In this document: piece after piece, positions 16,525 through 24,750 of the stretch | How positions within the stretch are numbered: the first letter of the stretch is position 1 | How the letters are laid out: each line of letters begins with the position of its first letter | Source: Adonisia turfae CCMR0081 | Lineage (GTDB): Bacteria; Cyanobacteriota; Cyanobacteriia; Phormidesmidales; Phormidesmidaceae | Assembly (NCBI RefSeq): GCF_011009555.1 | Contig: NZ_QXHD01000004.1 | Location: forward strand, 1,454,047-1,518,046 | DNA: 64,000 bases | Direction: 5' to 3' | Notes under the pieces: generated by a model | Told to the model about the DNA's origin: nothing | Databases searched by the model: none | Seen by the model: only the letters and a program-made list of their open reading frames with translations | Translations under genes and position numbers: made by a program

Positions 16525-17661
16525 CTAAGCAATGCGATATCCCTGACGGACAGCGGATGTTAGTCGGGGAATCACACCATCATGGTGCAAGGTAATCATG
16601 TCAGCCCGTTTGCCGACCTCTAGACTGCCGCGATCGCAATCCAACCCAATCGCCTTAGCTGGATTTACGGTAAACAGACGCATTGCTTGATGCAGCGGCA
16701 CTTGAGCCTTCTCCACAATCAGGAACATCGCTTGAACTAAACTTTGGGGCACATAGTCTGACGAGATAATATCGGCTAAGTCTCGCTCGATTAAATCCAT
16801 GGCGGACACATTGCCTGAATGGGAGCCGCCCAAGATTAAATTAGGGGCTCCCATCAGCACCTGTAGACCATGGGTGTGAGCTGCTTTCGCCGCATCCAAT
16901 GTGGTGGGAAATTCGGCAATGGCAGCCCCGTCTTCAATGGCTTCTTGGACATGCTCCGGGGTGGCATCATCGTGACTGGCCAGACAAATGTCGCGTTGCT
17001 GGGCCAGTTCCACCAGTCTGCGACGGTTATCGACGGCATGGCACTGTTGGGCTTCGATGCGATCGCGAATAAAGCCATCCATTTCCTCAGCCGTTACCCC
17101 ATGTTTGCCCTGGTAATACTCTTTGTACTTATCAAGTTTTACAAACTGTCGCTGTCCGGGGGTGTGGTCCATTAGGGACATCAGTGACAGCAGCGGGTGA
17201 TCGGCATAGGTTTCCACCAGATCGTATACCTGGTTATATCCCAGCTCACAGCGTAGGTGTAGTCGATGGTCCACCGAGAAGCGCCCGTCGCTTTGTCCCT
17301 GATGAATCGTATTGATCATGGGGCCAAACTGGGTCATGCGCAGAGAGCCAGGGGTAAGATCGCCAATAGATATGGCGTCACACACGGTTGTAATACCGGC
17401 CCCCGCTAAATCTCGATCATGGTGTACGGCAGCCACATCCAGAGGCCAGCTCACCTTGGGGCGAGGTGACATGCAGCGCTCCAGGTTATCCGTGTGGAGT
17501 TCGATCAGCCCTGGCAGTAGATAGTCGCCGTTGCCATTCTGCCCTTGATCCACAGTACCTGGCTGAATGTCTGCAATTAGACCGTCCTTGACGACAAGGG
17601 TGCCCAGTAGCTCCTGGCCTGGAAGCTGCAAGCGATAATTGGTGTAGATGGTTTCAATCAT
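16525..17661 (-). CDS. phnM: Alpha-D-ribose 1-methylphosphonate 5-triphosphate diphosphatase
   Basis: PhnM removes pyrophosphate from ribose 1-alkylphosphonate 5-triphosphate, giving the substrate of the radical C-P lyase PhnJ. The 378-aa protein is an amidohydrolase-fold enzyme. Metal and family motifs visible are LLPGLIELHTDNLERCMSPRP, AAVHHDRDLAGAGITTV, SLMDHTPGQRQF, ICLASHDDATPEHV, IAEFPTTLDAAKAAH and the C-terminal VGKRADMITLHHDG. It is separated from phnL by a plus-strand gene and has an upstream palindrome ATGTCTAGACAT that I interpret as a PhnF operator, so it probably has its own promoter. Confidence 0.95.
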   Translation of the reverse strand: MIETIYTNYRLQLPGQELLGTLVVKDGLIADIQPGTVDQGQNGNGDYLLPGLIELHTDNLERCMSPRPKVSWPLDVAAVHHDRDLAGAGITTVCDAISIGDLTPGSLRMTQFGPMINTIHQGQSDGRFSVDHRLHLRCELGYNQVYDLVETYADHPLLSLMSLMDHTPGQRQFVKLDKYKEYYQGKHGVTAEEMDGFIRDRIEAQQCHAVDNRRRLVELAQQRDICLASHDDATPEHVQEAIEDGAAIAEFPTTLDAAKAAHTHGLQVLMGAPNLILGGSHSGNVSAMDLIERDLADIISSDYVPQSLVQAMFLIVEKAQVPLHQAMRLFTVNPAKAIGLDCDRGSLEVGKRADMITLHHDGVIPRLTSAVRQGYRIA

Positions 17662-17725
17662 GGGGCGTATGGTCTGGATTTATTTGGGTAAACGGGCTTC
17701 TCTACCAATTAGATACCACTAGAAA

Positions 17726-17737
17726 ATGTCTAGACAT
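17726..17737. promoter_or_regulatory. Putative PhnF (GntR/HutC) operator between phnM and 17798
   Basis: The perfect palindrome ATGTCTAGACAT contains GTCTAGAC, matching the HutC-subfamily operator form GTnTAnAC. It lies 64 nt upstream of the phnM start and 60 nt upstream of the divergent gene. Matching sites precede phnG (23695) and phnC (45459). Confidence 0.6.
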
Positions 17738-17738
17738 C

Positions 17739-17778
17739 TCTAACTGATATCTAACCAAGGTTAAGTTAACGTTATCTT
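17739..17778 (+). promoter_or_regulatory. Pho-box-like direct repeats
   Basis: Four octamers are spaced 10-11 nt apart: TCTAACTG (17739), TCTAACCA (17750), GTTAAGTT (17760) and GTTATCTT (17771). They are imperfect matches to the cyanobacterial Pho-box unit YTTAAYYW. The array is weaker than the one at 45368-45419 and could serve the gene at 17798. Confidence 0.4.
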
Positions 17779-17797
17779 TAGGGTTAGGAGACAAAAA

Positions 17798-18424
17798 ATG
17801 GCTCAGATCATTGAACTTCCAGAGTCCTGTTATTTTTCTGACTATTTCAAGCTGAATTATTATCTGGAAGATATCGTGACCCACTTTGGGTATAGCTTAG
17901 AGCTGACGTCGCTGGTTTTGCCTCAGTCAGAAAAACCAGTAGACACTATCGATCGACTTAGGCAGCGTTTGGAGGAGAGTTTGCCGTTCGTCACATTAGA
18001 TAGTGAATCGGCGCGCCGAGAATTTTTGATTGCGCCTCTGGTTTTAGAGTTAGTGCATTTAATCCATGTCAAGGTTAAGGTTAGCTATTCTCTTAAGGCG
18101 ACGGATCAGTTGAAGGGCCTTTTAGATTATTATCTTCAGTCTGGCCATAGTTTGCTGATTATCGAGGCCACAGATGAAAATCTGGAACGCGGATTTAAAC
18201 AGCTGGCGGCTGAACTCATTGCATTGGATAAAGTCACGGACTCATCGTCGGGGAATCTCCTTTATGGTGCAGTTTCGATTGGGCGTATCTGGCAGTTTGC
18301 TGTGCTTGATCGACAGCAAAGAAAAATTTCTCAAGATTTAGAGCTATATCGAGTACCCGCTGATGTAGACCCTCTAATGAGTATCTTGGTGGCTATTTTG
18401 ACTGACCAAGCAAGCGAGGGTTAG
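17798..18424 (+). CDS. Hypothetical protein with PD-(D/E)XK-like fold
   Basis: A 208-aa cyanobacterial hypothetical. REFLIAPLVLELV, then LKGLLDYYLQSGHSLLIIEATDENLERGFKQLAAELIAL, follow the pattern of restriction-endonuclease-like proteins common in cyanobacteria ('E.l.aP', 'G..DY', 'lvvEAK', 'QL.aE..A'). Here the usual catalytic Lys of ExK is replaced by Thr (IIEATD), so nuclease activity is doubtful. It sits on the plus strand between phnL and phnM, overlapping the phnL stop by 4 nt, and so splits an otherwise minus-strand operon. Any role in phosphonate use would be a guess. Confidence 0.75.
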   Translation: MAQIIELPESCYFSDYFKLNYYLEDIVTHFGYSLELTSLVLPQSEKPVDTIDRLRQRLEESLPFVTLDSESARREFLIAPLVLELVHLIHVKVKVSYSLKATDQLKGLLDYYLQSGHSLLIIEATDENLERGFKQLAAELIALDKVTDSSSGNLLYGAVSIGRIWQFAVLDRQQRKISQDLELYRVPADVDPLMSILVAILTDQASEG

Positions 18425-19146
18425 CCAAAGAGGAGGGTGCGATCGCAAACCCTTTCCCTGACTTCGTCATCATGGAAAATTCCTACCATGGCACAGCCCT
18501 GGGCTTTACGTTCTTCGATTAACCGCATCACGACGTCTCGATTGGCCGCATCTAGCGCTGATGTGGGTTCATCTAAAAGCAAAATAGGGTAGTCCATGGA
18601 GAACGCACGAGCGATATTGACCCGCTGTTTTTCACCCCCAGAAAAGGTGGTAGGTGACAGTTCCCATAGTCGCTCTGGCAAGTTTAGCCGAGAAAATAAG
18701 TCTCGTACCTTATCTTTAGCCTTATCTGTATCTAAACCTAGTTCCATCAAGGGTTCTGCAGCAACTTCTAACGCTGGTACCCGAGGAATCACCCGCAGAA
18801 ACTGGCTGACATAGCCGAGGGTATATTGGCGGACTTCAATTAATTTATGGGCTTCGAGTTGGGGCAGATCAACCCACTCCCCCTGGTGTTTGACCCAGAT
18901 AGAGCCGCTATCCACACGGTAGTTGGCGTATAGAGAGCGCATAAAGGTGGATTTCCCTGAACCTGAGGCTCCCTGGAGGGCAACACATTCACCGGGGTTA
19001 ACGGTGAGGGAAACCCCTTCGAGCACGGGAAGATTGACACTGCCCTGGTGATGAAGCACAAAGCTTTTATGGAGCCGGTCTGCTTGCAGCAGGGCTGTTG
19101 TATTGGTTGGGGCGGTTGCTGGAGATGGGAGTTGTAAGGTGTTCAT
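18421..19146 (-). CDS. phnL: C-P lyase complex ABC-type subunit PhnL
   Basis: PhnL is an ABC-ATPase-like protein needed for formation of ribose 1-alkylphosphonate 5-triphosphate by the PhnGHI(L) system; it is not a membrane transporter component. The 241-aa protein has Walker [20 protein letters not shown], a Q-loop region (LGYVSQFLRVIPRV), the ABC signature TFSGGEKQRVNIARAF, Walker B ILLLDEPTSALD and a terminal switch His (GIFHDDEV). The conserved opening LHKSFVLHHQG is PhnL-specific. It follows phnK by 31 nt and is the last gene of the phnG-L run; its stop overlaps the convergent gene at 17798. Confidence 0.95.
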   Translation of the reverse strand: MNTLQLPSPATAPTNTTALLQADRLHKSFVLHHQGSVNLPVLEGVSLTVNPGECVALQGASGSGKSTFMRSLYANYRVDSGSIWVKHQGEWVDLPQLEAHKLIEVRQYTLGYVSQFLRVIPRVPALEVAAEPLMELGLDTDKAKDKVRDLFSRLNLPERLWELSPTTFSGGEKQRVNIARAFSMDYPILLLDEPTSALDAANRDVVMRLIEERKAQGCAMVGIFHDDEVRERVCDRTLLFG

Positions 19147-19177
19147 GGGGGGACAATTGTGTTGTAGTGAGTCTTCA

Positions 19178-19951
19178 TTAAGGCACTAACGTGGCATTCA
19201 CAAGCTGTTGCGTATAAGGATGGTGGGGATCATCCAACACCTGGTCGGTGAGTCCGGCTTCGACAACCTGACCGTGCTGCATCACCATCAGTCGATGGGC
19301 CAGCAGTCGCACGACGCCGATATCGTGGGTGACCAGGATGACGCTGAGGTTAAGGGTGCGTACCAGCGATCGCATCAGGTCTAACAGTCTGGCCTGGACA
19401 GAGACATCGAGACCGCCTGTGGGTTCATCCATCAGCACAATGCGGGGGCGTGTCACCAGAATGCGGGCCAACTGCAGACGCTGTTGCATGCCGCCGGAAA
19501 AAGTACGGGGAAAGTTATCAAGACGGGCAGCCGGAATTTCAACTTCACTTAACCATTGGAGGGCTTCGGTACGAATATTGCCATAGTGCCGCTGGCCAAC
19601 ATCGAGCAGTCGTTCGCCAATATTGGCCCCAGCGGTCACGTTCATGCGCAACCCGTCACGGGGATTCTGGCGGACAAAGCCCCACTCGGTTTTCATCAAC
19701 CGACGACGACGGGGTTCAGGTAGCGTACGCAGGTCGATAAAGTTGTTGTCTCGGTCACAATAGGACATCTCTCCTGTTTCAAAGGGGATACGACCGGCAA
19801 TGCTATCCAGCAGGGTACTTTTGCCGGAGCCAGACTCGCCGATGATGCCCAGAACCTGACCTGGGTAAAGGTTGAAGGAGATGCGATCGCAGGCACACAG
19901 ATCGCCATAATACTTACTTAAATTATTAACCGTCAGTAGCGGCTGCATCAT
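19178..19951 (-). CDS. phnK: C-P lyase complex ABC-type subunit PhnK
   Basis: PhnK is an ABC-fold protein that binds the C-P lyase core (PhnGHIJ) and couples ATP turnover to the complex. The 257-aa protein shows Walker [21 protein letters not shown], the PhnK block EWGFVRQNPRDGLRMNVTAG, signature TFSGGMQQRLQLARIL, Walker B IVLMDEPTGGLDVSVQARL and a switch His in VTHDIGVVRLL. The C-terminal DDPHHPYTQQLV is shared with oligopeptide-type ATPases, its nearest relatives. It lies 9 nt downstream of phnJ. Confidence 0.95.
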   Translation of the reverse strand: MMQPLLTVNNLSKYYGDLCACDRISFNLYPGQVLGIIGESGSGKSTLLDSIAGRIPFETGEMSYCDRDNNFIDLRTLPEPRRRRLMKTEWGFVRQNPRDGLRMNVTAGANIGERLLDVGQRHYGNIRTEALQWLSEVEIPAARLDNFPRTFSGGMQQRLQLARILVTRPRIVLMDEPTGGLDVSVQARLLDLMRSLVRTLNLSVILVTHDIGVVRLLAHRLMVMQHGQVVEAGLTDQVLDDPHHPYTQQLVNATLVP

Positions 19952-19960
19952 GTCTTTCTC

Positions 19961-20872
19961 CTATTGCCCTAGTTTTTGTGCACTACCCGATTGCGATCGC
20001 TGACGCTGCTCGCAATAGTCCGTATCTGAACAAATCCACATGCGTCCCCCCTGGTCATCAATGACCACCTCATCCAGATAGCTGTCGGTGGCCCCACAAA
20101 ACTCACAGGGCTGCTCCCAGTTCTCCACCGAAAACGGATGATCTTCAAAATCCAGGCTTTTCACTTGGGTGTAGGGCGGTATGGCGTAAATTCGTTTCTC
20201 TCGTCCTGCCCCAAATAGTTGCAACGCCGGGTTCATATCCATTTTCGGATTATCAAACCGGGGAATTGGACTGGGGTTCATCAGATGCCGCCCATTTACC
20301 ATGACCGGATAGTCATAGGCCAAAGAAATCCGCCCAAACTTGGTAATGTCCTCATAGAGTTTGACGTACATGGGGCCATATTCTTCTAACGCATGCATTT
20401 TGTTGGCTTCAGTCCGAGACGGCTCAATAAAGTACAGCGGCTCAGGCATGGGCACCTGATACACAAACACCTGCCCTTCTTTGAGAGGTGTTTCAGGAAT
20501 CCGGTGACGGGTCTGAATCAGGGTCGCTTCCTCTGTGCGTTCGGTCGTCGCCACACCACACACCTTCTTAAAAAAACGTCGGATATTCACGGCATTAGTG
20601 GTGTCGTCAGCCCCTTGGTCAATCACCTTCAAGGTATCTTCTTTACCAATCACCGAGGCCGTCACCTGAATGCCACCAGTGCCCCAGCCATAGGACATTG
20701 GCATTTCCCGCGAGCTAAAGGGAATCTGATGTCCAGGAATCGCAACGGCCTTAAGAATGGCCCGACGGATAGATTGTTTAGTTTGTTCATCCAGATAAGC
20801 AAAGTTAAACCCTGGTTCAGGGTTAGAAGGAGCAGGGGAGACAGGGAGAGCAGGAGAGGGCAGGGAAGTCAT
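19961..20872 (-). CDS. phnJ: Alpha-D-ribose 1-methylphosphonate 5-phosphate C-P lyase (radical SAM)
   Basis: PhnJ cleaves the carbon-phosphorus bond of ribose 1-alkylphosphonate 5-phosphate, releasing the alkane (methane from methylphosphonate) and cyclic ribose phosphate. The 303-aa sequence shows FAYLDEQTKQSIRRAILKA, SYGWGTGGIQVTAS, DQGADDTTNAVNIRRFF, and the C-terminal iron-sulfur region CEFCG...WICSDTDYCEQ. The cysteines of that region are the cluster ligands and catalytic Cys of this unusual radical SAM enzyme. It starts after an 88-nt gap from phnI. The N-terminal ~20 residues are a Pro/Ser-rich extension. Confidence 0.96.
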   Translation of the reverse strand: MTSLPSPALPVSPAPSNPEPGFNFAYLDEQTKQSIRRAILKAVAIPGHQIPFSSREMPMSYGWGTGGIQVTASVIGKEDTLKVIDQGADDTTNAVNIRRFFKKVCGVATTERTEEATLIQTRHRIPETPLKEGQVFVYQVPMPEPLYFIEPSRTEANKMHALEEYGPMYVKLYEDITKFGRISLAYDYPVMVNGRHLMNPSPIPRFDNPKMDMNPALQLFGAGREKRIYAIPPYTQVKSLDFEDHPFSVENWEQPCEFCGATDSYLDEVVIDDQGGRMWICSDTDYCEQRQRSQSGSAQKLGQ

Positions 20873-20902
20873 GGTTTAGCAAAGAGAAAAGGGATATGTG
20901 CC

Positions 20903-20931
20903 GTAGGGGCTGGTCTTGTACCTGCCCTGGA
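20903..20931. repeat. Partial GC-rich palindromic repeat
   Basis: GTAGGGGC followed by GTACCTGCCC forms an imperfect hairpin in the phnI-phnJ gap. It looks like a variant of the dispersed 'GTAGGGGC...GCCCCTAC' family. Confidence 0.4.
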
Positions 20932-20960
20932 AAGAAAGATGGTAGGGTTTAGCCCTTTAA

Positions 20961-22136
20961 TCATGCTGTTGTTGCCTCCTGGGAAACAAGTGGATGACTC
21001 TCAGCCTGAGTCGACGGTGGGTTTGTTACCGCCTGGGTCCGTTCATAATCACGGCGTAGCTTACGAATCAGATTTAGTTCCGCCTGAAAATCGATGTAAT
21101 GGGGCAGCTTAAGGTGCTGCACAAAGCCCTGAGCTTCAATATTGTCAGAATGAAAGAGAACAAACTCTTCATCCTGGGCTGGACCATCTAGAGATTCTCC
21201 TAAATCCTGAGCCTGAAGCGCTCGATCCACAAGGGCCATGGCCATGGTCTTGCGTTCGTTGTAGCCAAACGTAAGGCCGTACCCTTGGGTAAACTGTGGC
21301 GGAATTTCTTTACTGCCCTTAAACTGATTCACCATTTGCACTTCGGTGACTGTTATATCGGCAATGGCAATTTCAAATCCTAGTTCCTCAGGACATATGA
21401 TCATTTCCACCTCACCCATGCGAATCTCACCAGCAAAGGGATGATTTTTGCCATACCCCCGCTGGGTGGAATAGGCCATAGACAACAAAAAGCCTTCATC
21501 ACCACGGGCTAAGTTCTGTAAACGAGCATCGCGATGGGTGGGTGTGGTGAGTGATTGTCGCGTAATGTCAAACGGTGCAGTGTCTTGCTGTTGATCATAC
21601 CCATGCCCCACCGTTCCATTGCCAGGAGGTATCACCAATCCCTCCTGCTCCAACGTATGAGCCACCCGAGGCGTCGTTTCATTGACATCAACCTGTTCAC
21701 TGGTGGGTGCAGAAAATGCATTATCCTCAGCCGCCAGCTTAAAGTCCAACAGTCGATGAATGTAGTCAAATGTGGGGCCTAGCTTCTGCCCACCCGGGGC
21801 CTCCTTAAAGATGGCCGAAATGCGCCGCTGAATTGCCATGGCACTCGTATCCAGCGGTTCACTATAATACAGTCGAGGCAAGGTTGTTCGATATGCCCGC
21901 AGCAAAAAAGCCGCTTCGACCAAATCTCCCCAAGCTTGTTTTATGGCCAATGCTGCCAGGTCCGGATCATACAAACTGCCTTCGGCCATTACTCGGTTTA
22001 CCGCCAGCTGCATCTGTTGCTTGATCTGCTCCACGGAAAGCTCCGGCACAGTCTCATCGCCTCGCCGCTTTGCCTTGAGTAAGGCTTCGGCATTGCGAAT
22101 GGCTTGTTCTCCACCTTTGACCGCAACATAGGGCAT
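20961..22136 (-). CDS. phnI: Ribose 1-methylphosphonate 5-triphosphate synthase subunit PhnI
   Basis: PhnI is the nucleosidase-like core subunit that, with PhnG, PhnH and PhnL, exchanges the adenine of ATP for the phosphonate. The 391-aa protein begins MPYVAVKGGEQAIRNAEALL and contains AIKQAWGDLVEAAFLLRAYR, LARGDEGFLLSMAYSTQRGY, HPFAGEIRMGEVEMI and GLTFGYNERKTMAMALVDRA, all PhnI hallmarks. A ~25-residue low-complexity C-terminal tail (QAVTNPPSTQAESHP) lies beyond the conserved core. It follows the GNAT gene by 22 nt. Confidence 0.96.
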   Translation of the reverse strand: MPYVAVKGGEQAIRNAEALLKAKRRGDETVPELSVEQIKQQMQLAVNRVMAEGSLYDPDLAALAIKQAWGDLVEAAFLLRAYRTTLPRLYYSEPLDTSAMAIQRRISAIFKEAPGGQKLGPTFDYIHRLLDFKLAAEDNAFSAPTSEQVDVNETTPRVAHTLEQEGLVIPPGNGTVGHGYDQQQDTAPFDITRQSLTTPTHRDARLQNLARGDEGFLLSMAYSTQRGYGKNHPFAGEIRMGEVEMIICPEELGFEIAIADITVTEVQMVNQFKGSKEIPPQFTQGYGLTFGYNERKTMAMALVDRALQAQDLGESLDGPAQDEEFVLFHSDNIEAQGFVQHLKLPHYIDFQAELNLIRKLRRDYERTQAVTNPPSTQAESHPLVSQEATTA

Positions 22137-22158
22137 GGATTTTCTCCTGAAGATTTCG

Positions 22159-22605
22159 TTAACTAAGTTCGACTCGGTAACTGTATCCGTGTTGGGTGAA
22201 TCCTAAGGATTCGTAGAAGGCGTGGGCAGCTGTTCTGCGAAGGTTAGTGGAAATGGTGAGTTTGTAGCATCCGGCAGAACGACACTGTGCGATCGCAACG
22301 TTCATCATTCGCCGACCAATCCCCTGGCCTTGCAAATCAGGAGCCACCCCCACAGCTTCGACAATGCCAGATGGGCTGCCATGGTGAACCAGATTATCCA
22401 TAATCAGCAAGGCAAACGTGCCAACAACTTTCTCGGAGAAACAGGCAACCCACAGCGTGTAATTTGGATACTGTTGAACCCGTGAAAACCATTTCTCGGT
22501 ATCAGCTAAGGTCAAAACAGCGTCATGCTCCAGCCCCGAATGATTATAGATATCCACAACTTGAGGTAAATCTTCGCGGCTGCCAGGACGAATTGTTAGC
22601 GTCAT
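22159..22605 (-). CDS. GNAT acetyltransferase in the phn operon (PhnO-like role?)
   Basis: A 148-aa GNAT-fold N-acetyltransferase. The acetyl-CoA loop is GVAPDLQGQGIGRRMMNVAI (the R/QxxGxG/A motif), followed by AFYESLGFTQHGYSYRVEL. The ATG at 22605 overlaps the phnH stop by 4 nt (ATGA), so it is translationally coupled inside the C-P lyase operon. In enterobacteria PhnO acetylates aminoalkylphosphonates and protects the cell; this protein could do the same, but its sequence is not clearly PhnO and the substrate is inferred from position. Confidence 0.85.
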   Translation of the reverse strand: MTLTIRPGSREDLPQVVDIYNHSGLEHDAVLTLADTEKWFSRVQQYPNYTLWVACFSEKVVGTFALLIMDNLVHHGSPSGIVEAVGVAPDLQGQGIGRRMMNVAIAQCRSAGCYKLTISTNLRRTAAHAFYESLGFTQHGYSYRVELS

Positions 22606-23201
22606 ACGCCCCCTTGAGATTCTATGATGGGTTGAGCTGTGCGAGGCAGCCCCAGCACTCGATCGTCGACAAAACACCAGCAGTCTAAACCCAAGGGATA
22701 ATCTGCCGTCATCATTTGCCACTGTTGCCAAAAATCAGAATTCAGAGGCAGACTCACCGCAATTTCATCCAAAATCCCTGGCCCTTTGAGTTTCATGGGT
22801 AATCCCCCCGTTAACTCAGGCAGTTGGATCAATAACGAAGTAGACGCTTCTGGATATTCAGCATTGCCCCAGGAGAATTCAGCCAGCTTAGGGGCGGTGG
22901 CGATTTCCTTAATCAAGGCAAAATCAGCAGCCTGGGGATTGTCGGTAAAGCGACAGCCCGTATGAAACACTAGCCACTGACGCACATCTTCAGTAAATCC
23001 TGACTGTAACCACACTACAGTTTCTAAATCGAACAGGGTGAGGCAGGCAGCGGCGCAACTTAGCTCAAGACCATTAGGTGTGGTCAGGGAAACAGTTGTT
23101 TGCAGAATACCGGGTCTTGCCAAGGCATCTAACAACGCTCGGAAGGTTTTCTGGGCGTCGTAAACTGTATCTGTAAATCCGGTTAGCTGAGTAATCATCA
23201 T
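22602..23201 (-). CDS. phnH: Ribose 1-methylphosphonate 5-triphosphate synthase subunit PhnH
   Basis: PhnH is a structural subunit of the C-P lyase core complex, related to PLP enzymes but without PLP. The 199-aa protein opens TGFTDTVYDAQKTFRALLDALARPG, a family signature, and later contains LIQLPELTGG, LKGPGI and DYPLGLDCWCF before the C-terminal VLGLPRTAQP. Its first codon overlaps the phnG stop. Together with PhnG and PhnI it is expected in the cytosolic core. Confidence 0.95.
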   Translation of the reverse strand: MMITQLTGFTDTVYDAQKTFRALLDALARPGILQTTVSLTTPNGLELSCAAACLTLFDLETVVWLQSGFTEDVRQWLVFHTGCRFTDNPQAADFALIKEIATAPKLAEFSWGNAEYPEASTSLLIQLPELTGGLPMKLKGPGILDEIAVSLPLNSDFWQQWQMMTADYPLGLDCWCFVDDRVLGLPRTAQPIIESQGGV

Positions 23202-23653
23202 TAGCTTTCCCCCCGCAGCATTGTGAAAAAGTTGACACGGGTGGATTCAACTTCAGCCGCTTCCCGCTCTCGTTTTTCCTGGGCTGCCGCTTGCAAAGGG
23301 ATAATCACCTGGGCCTGCACCCGATCATGCCAACCAGGGTGCTGTAGCAGCCCATCACACACAGCTGCTAGCTCTGCATGGCGTTTGGAACGACCCGCTA
23401 CATACCCAAAGCCAGTCAGCTCATCCAGCTGTACTACACAACGAGTCAGCGTCATTTCACCCAGGTTAAAGGGTTGCCCAGTCCCCTCGGCTCGACCTCG
23501 CACCATGGTCAAACCAACTTCGGGCGATCGCAAAAATCCATACCCAGGCACATCGTCAAGTGTCGCAACGCACTCTTCTAAAAGCATCAAGGGCGCTTTA
23601 GCTAGGACTGACATCCAGACGGCTCTAGATGGTTGTAGCGCTGTCTTTACCAT
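23201..23653 (-). CDS. phnG: Ribose 1-methylphosphonate 5-triphosphate synthase subunit PhnG
   Basis: PhnG is the small subunit of the C-P lyase core. The 150-aa protein has the conserved WMSVLAKAP near the N-terminus, EVGLTMVRGRAEGTGQPFN, LTRCVVQL, the block GYVAGRSKRHAELAAVCDGLL, and the C-terminal STRVNFFTMLRG. It is the first gene of the phnG-L operon. Pho-box-like octamers end right at the ATG (23654-23683), which would leave little room for a leader. Either the mRNA is nearly leaderless or translation starts a few codons later, but the conserved Trp13 argues for a start close to the one given. Confidence 0.94.
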   Translation of the reverse strand: MVKTALQPSRAVWMSVLAKAPLMLLEECVATLDDVPGYGFLRSPEVGLTMVRGRAEGTGQPFNLGEMTLTRCVVQLDELTGFGYVAGRSKRHAELAAVCDGLLQHPGWHDRVQAQVIIPLQAAAQEKREREAAEVESTRVNFFTMLRGES

Positions 23654-23683
23654 AACTTAACCAATTGTTAACTGATCGTTAAA
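23654..23683 (-). promoter_or_regulatory. Pho-box-like direct repeats upstream of phnG
   Basis: Read on the minus strand, TTTAACGA, GTTAACAA and GTTAAGTT occur at exactly 11-nt intervals. Each keeps the TTAA core of the cyanobacterial Pho-box unit. The array is unusually close to the phnG start codon, so its function is uncertain. Confidence 0.4.
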
Positions 23684-23694
23684 TTCATGTAGAC

Positions 23695-23702
23695 GTCTAG
23701 AC
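23695..23702. promoter_or_regulatory. Putative PhnF operator upstream of phnG
   Basis: GTCTAGAC, 42 nt upstream of the phnG start and partly overlapped by a second palindrome TAGACGTCTA. It has the same core as the sites at 17726 and 45459. Confidence 0.55.
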
Positions 23703-23960
23703 AAATTATTGATCCTTTAGGCTGAAGATGCAACTGATTTATGGTGGTGTGTCGGGATGACATAGAGCTATGGCACTCAAAAAGTTCAGTGATGAAGTAA
23801 GGGGCTTAAATTTGCCTATTTCCCTTATAGCGATTTCATTGGCGTTTGAACCTGGTTTCTCATGAAATGGAGACCTAGTTTTTGATTTATAAATAAAAGT
23901 GATCCAATTTTGGTTAGGTGTCGTACCTCTAATGAACACCTGTTAGGAAGGTATTAATTC

Positions 23961-24473
23961 ATGAAGAAGGTAATGGTACTCACCAGCCTATTGGCTGCTA
24001 CATTTGCGATGTCTCCAGTGCAGGCTAAAGAGACAGCCTCTGCTCAGTCCAAAGATGGACACACTGGAAACACTATTGTTAGTATTGCATCCACCAATGA
24101 TTCCTTTGATGTTTTGACTGCGTTGCTAAAACACGCCAAGCTAGTAGGTGTGCTCAATGGTGAAACAGAGTTTACAGTGTTTGCCCCTACTGATGATGCG
24201 TTTGGCCGTTTGCCTGAAGGCACAATTGAGAGTCTCTATCAACCCGAAAACAGAGAGCTATTGGCAACCATTTTGACGTACCATGTGGTGCCCGGCAGTG
24301 TGCGGTCTACCGATCTGGCATCGGGTAGCGTTGATTCTGTTGCTGGAATTCCTTTAGATATCTCTGTGGGTTCTGGAGTGACCGTAAATGACTCTAACGT
24401 GGTTTCAGCTGACATTGAAGCCAGCAATGGCATTATTCACGTTGTTGATGCGGTAATTTTGCCTCCTCAGTAA
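23961..24473 (+). CDS. Secreted fasciclin-domain protein
   Basis: A 170-aa exported protein with a signal peptide (MKKVMVLTSLLAATFAMSPVQA) and one fasciclin (FAS1) domain. Domain hallmarks are TIVSIASTNDSFDVLTALL, LNGETEFTVFAPTDDAFGRLP (the FAS1 H1 box), ILTYHVVPGSV and the terminal NGIIHVVDAVILPP (H2 box). FAS1 proteins are adhesins or stress-induced surface proteins; in cyanobacteria single-domain forms are common and their exact roles unclear. It is monocistronic, followed by two palindromic repeats. Confidence 0.93.
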   Translation: MKKVMVLTSLLAATFAMSPVQAKETASAQSKDGHTGNTIVSIASTNDSFDVLTALLKHAKLVGVLNGETEFTVFAPTDDAFGRLPEGTIESLYQPENRELLATILTYHVVPGSVRSTDLASGSVDSVAGIPLDISVGSGVTVNDSNVVSADIEASNGIIHVVDAVILPPQ

Positions 24474-24498
24474 CCATAGTCTTTTCTAGAATCTGTTA

Positions 24499-24528
24499 CG
24501 TAGGGGCGCATTGCAATGCGCCCCTACG
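24499..24528. repeat. Perfect 30-nt GC-rich palindrome
   Basis: The left arm is CGTAGGGGCGCATTG and the right arm is its exact complement, so all 30 nt form a perfect palindrome. It is the best-preserved copy of the dispersed repeat family, located just after the fasciclin gene, where it may also end transcription. Confidence 0.9.
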
Positions 24529-24571
24529 CAGGATATGGTGCATTGGCCTATAGCATTTGCCTGTATCTGAA

Positions 24572-24591
24572 GGGCGCACGACAGTGCGCCC
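24572..24591. repeat. GC-rich palindromic repeat, second copy
   Basis: GGGCGCAC and GTGCGCCC flank a 4-nt loop, followed by CTACC. It lies 43 nt beyond the copy at 24499-24528 and differs in the loop. Confidence 0.85.
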
Positions 24592-24750
24592 CTACCAGCC
24601 ATTCTGAATTCTCAATTAAATAGCAGCCCCTAATTGCCACTTAATCAGCAAGTTTTGTATGGTGCGTATAGCAATGCCCTAAGATGTCTAGAACATGGGG
24701 CAAACGCCCTATCTGTACGTTTACTTGCCTGTTTGAGAGGCCGCTAAATT

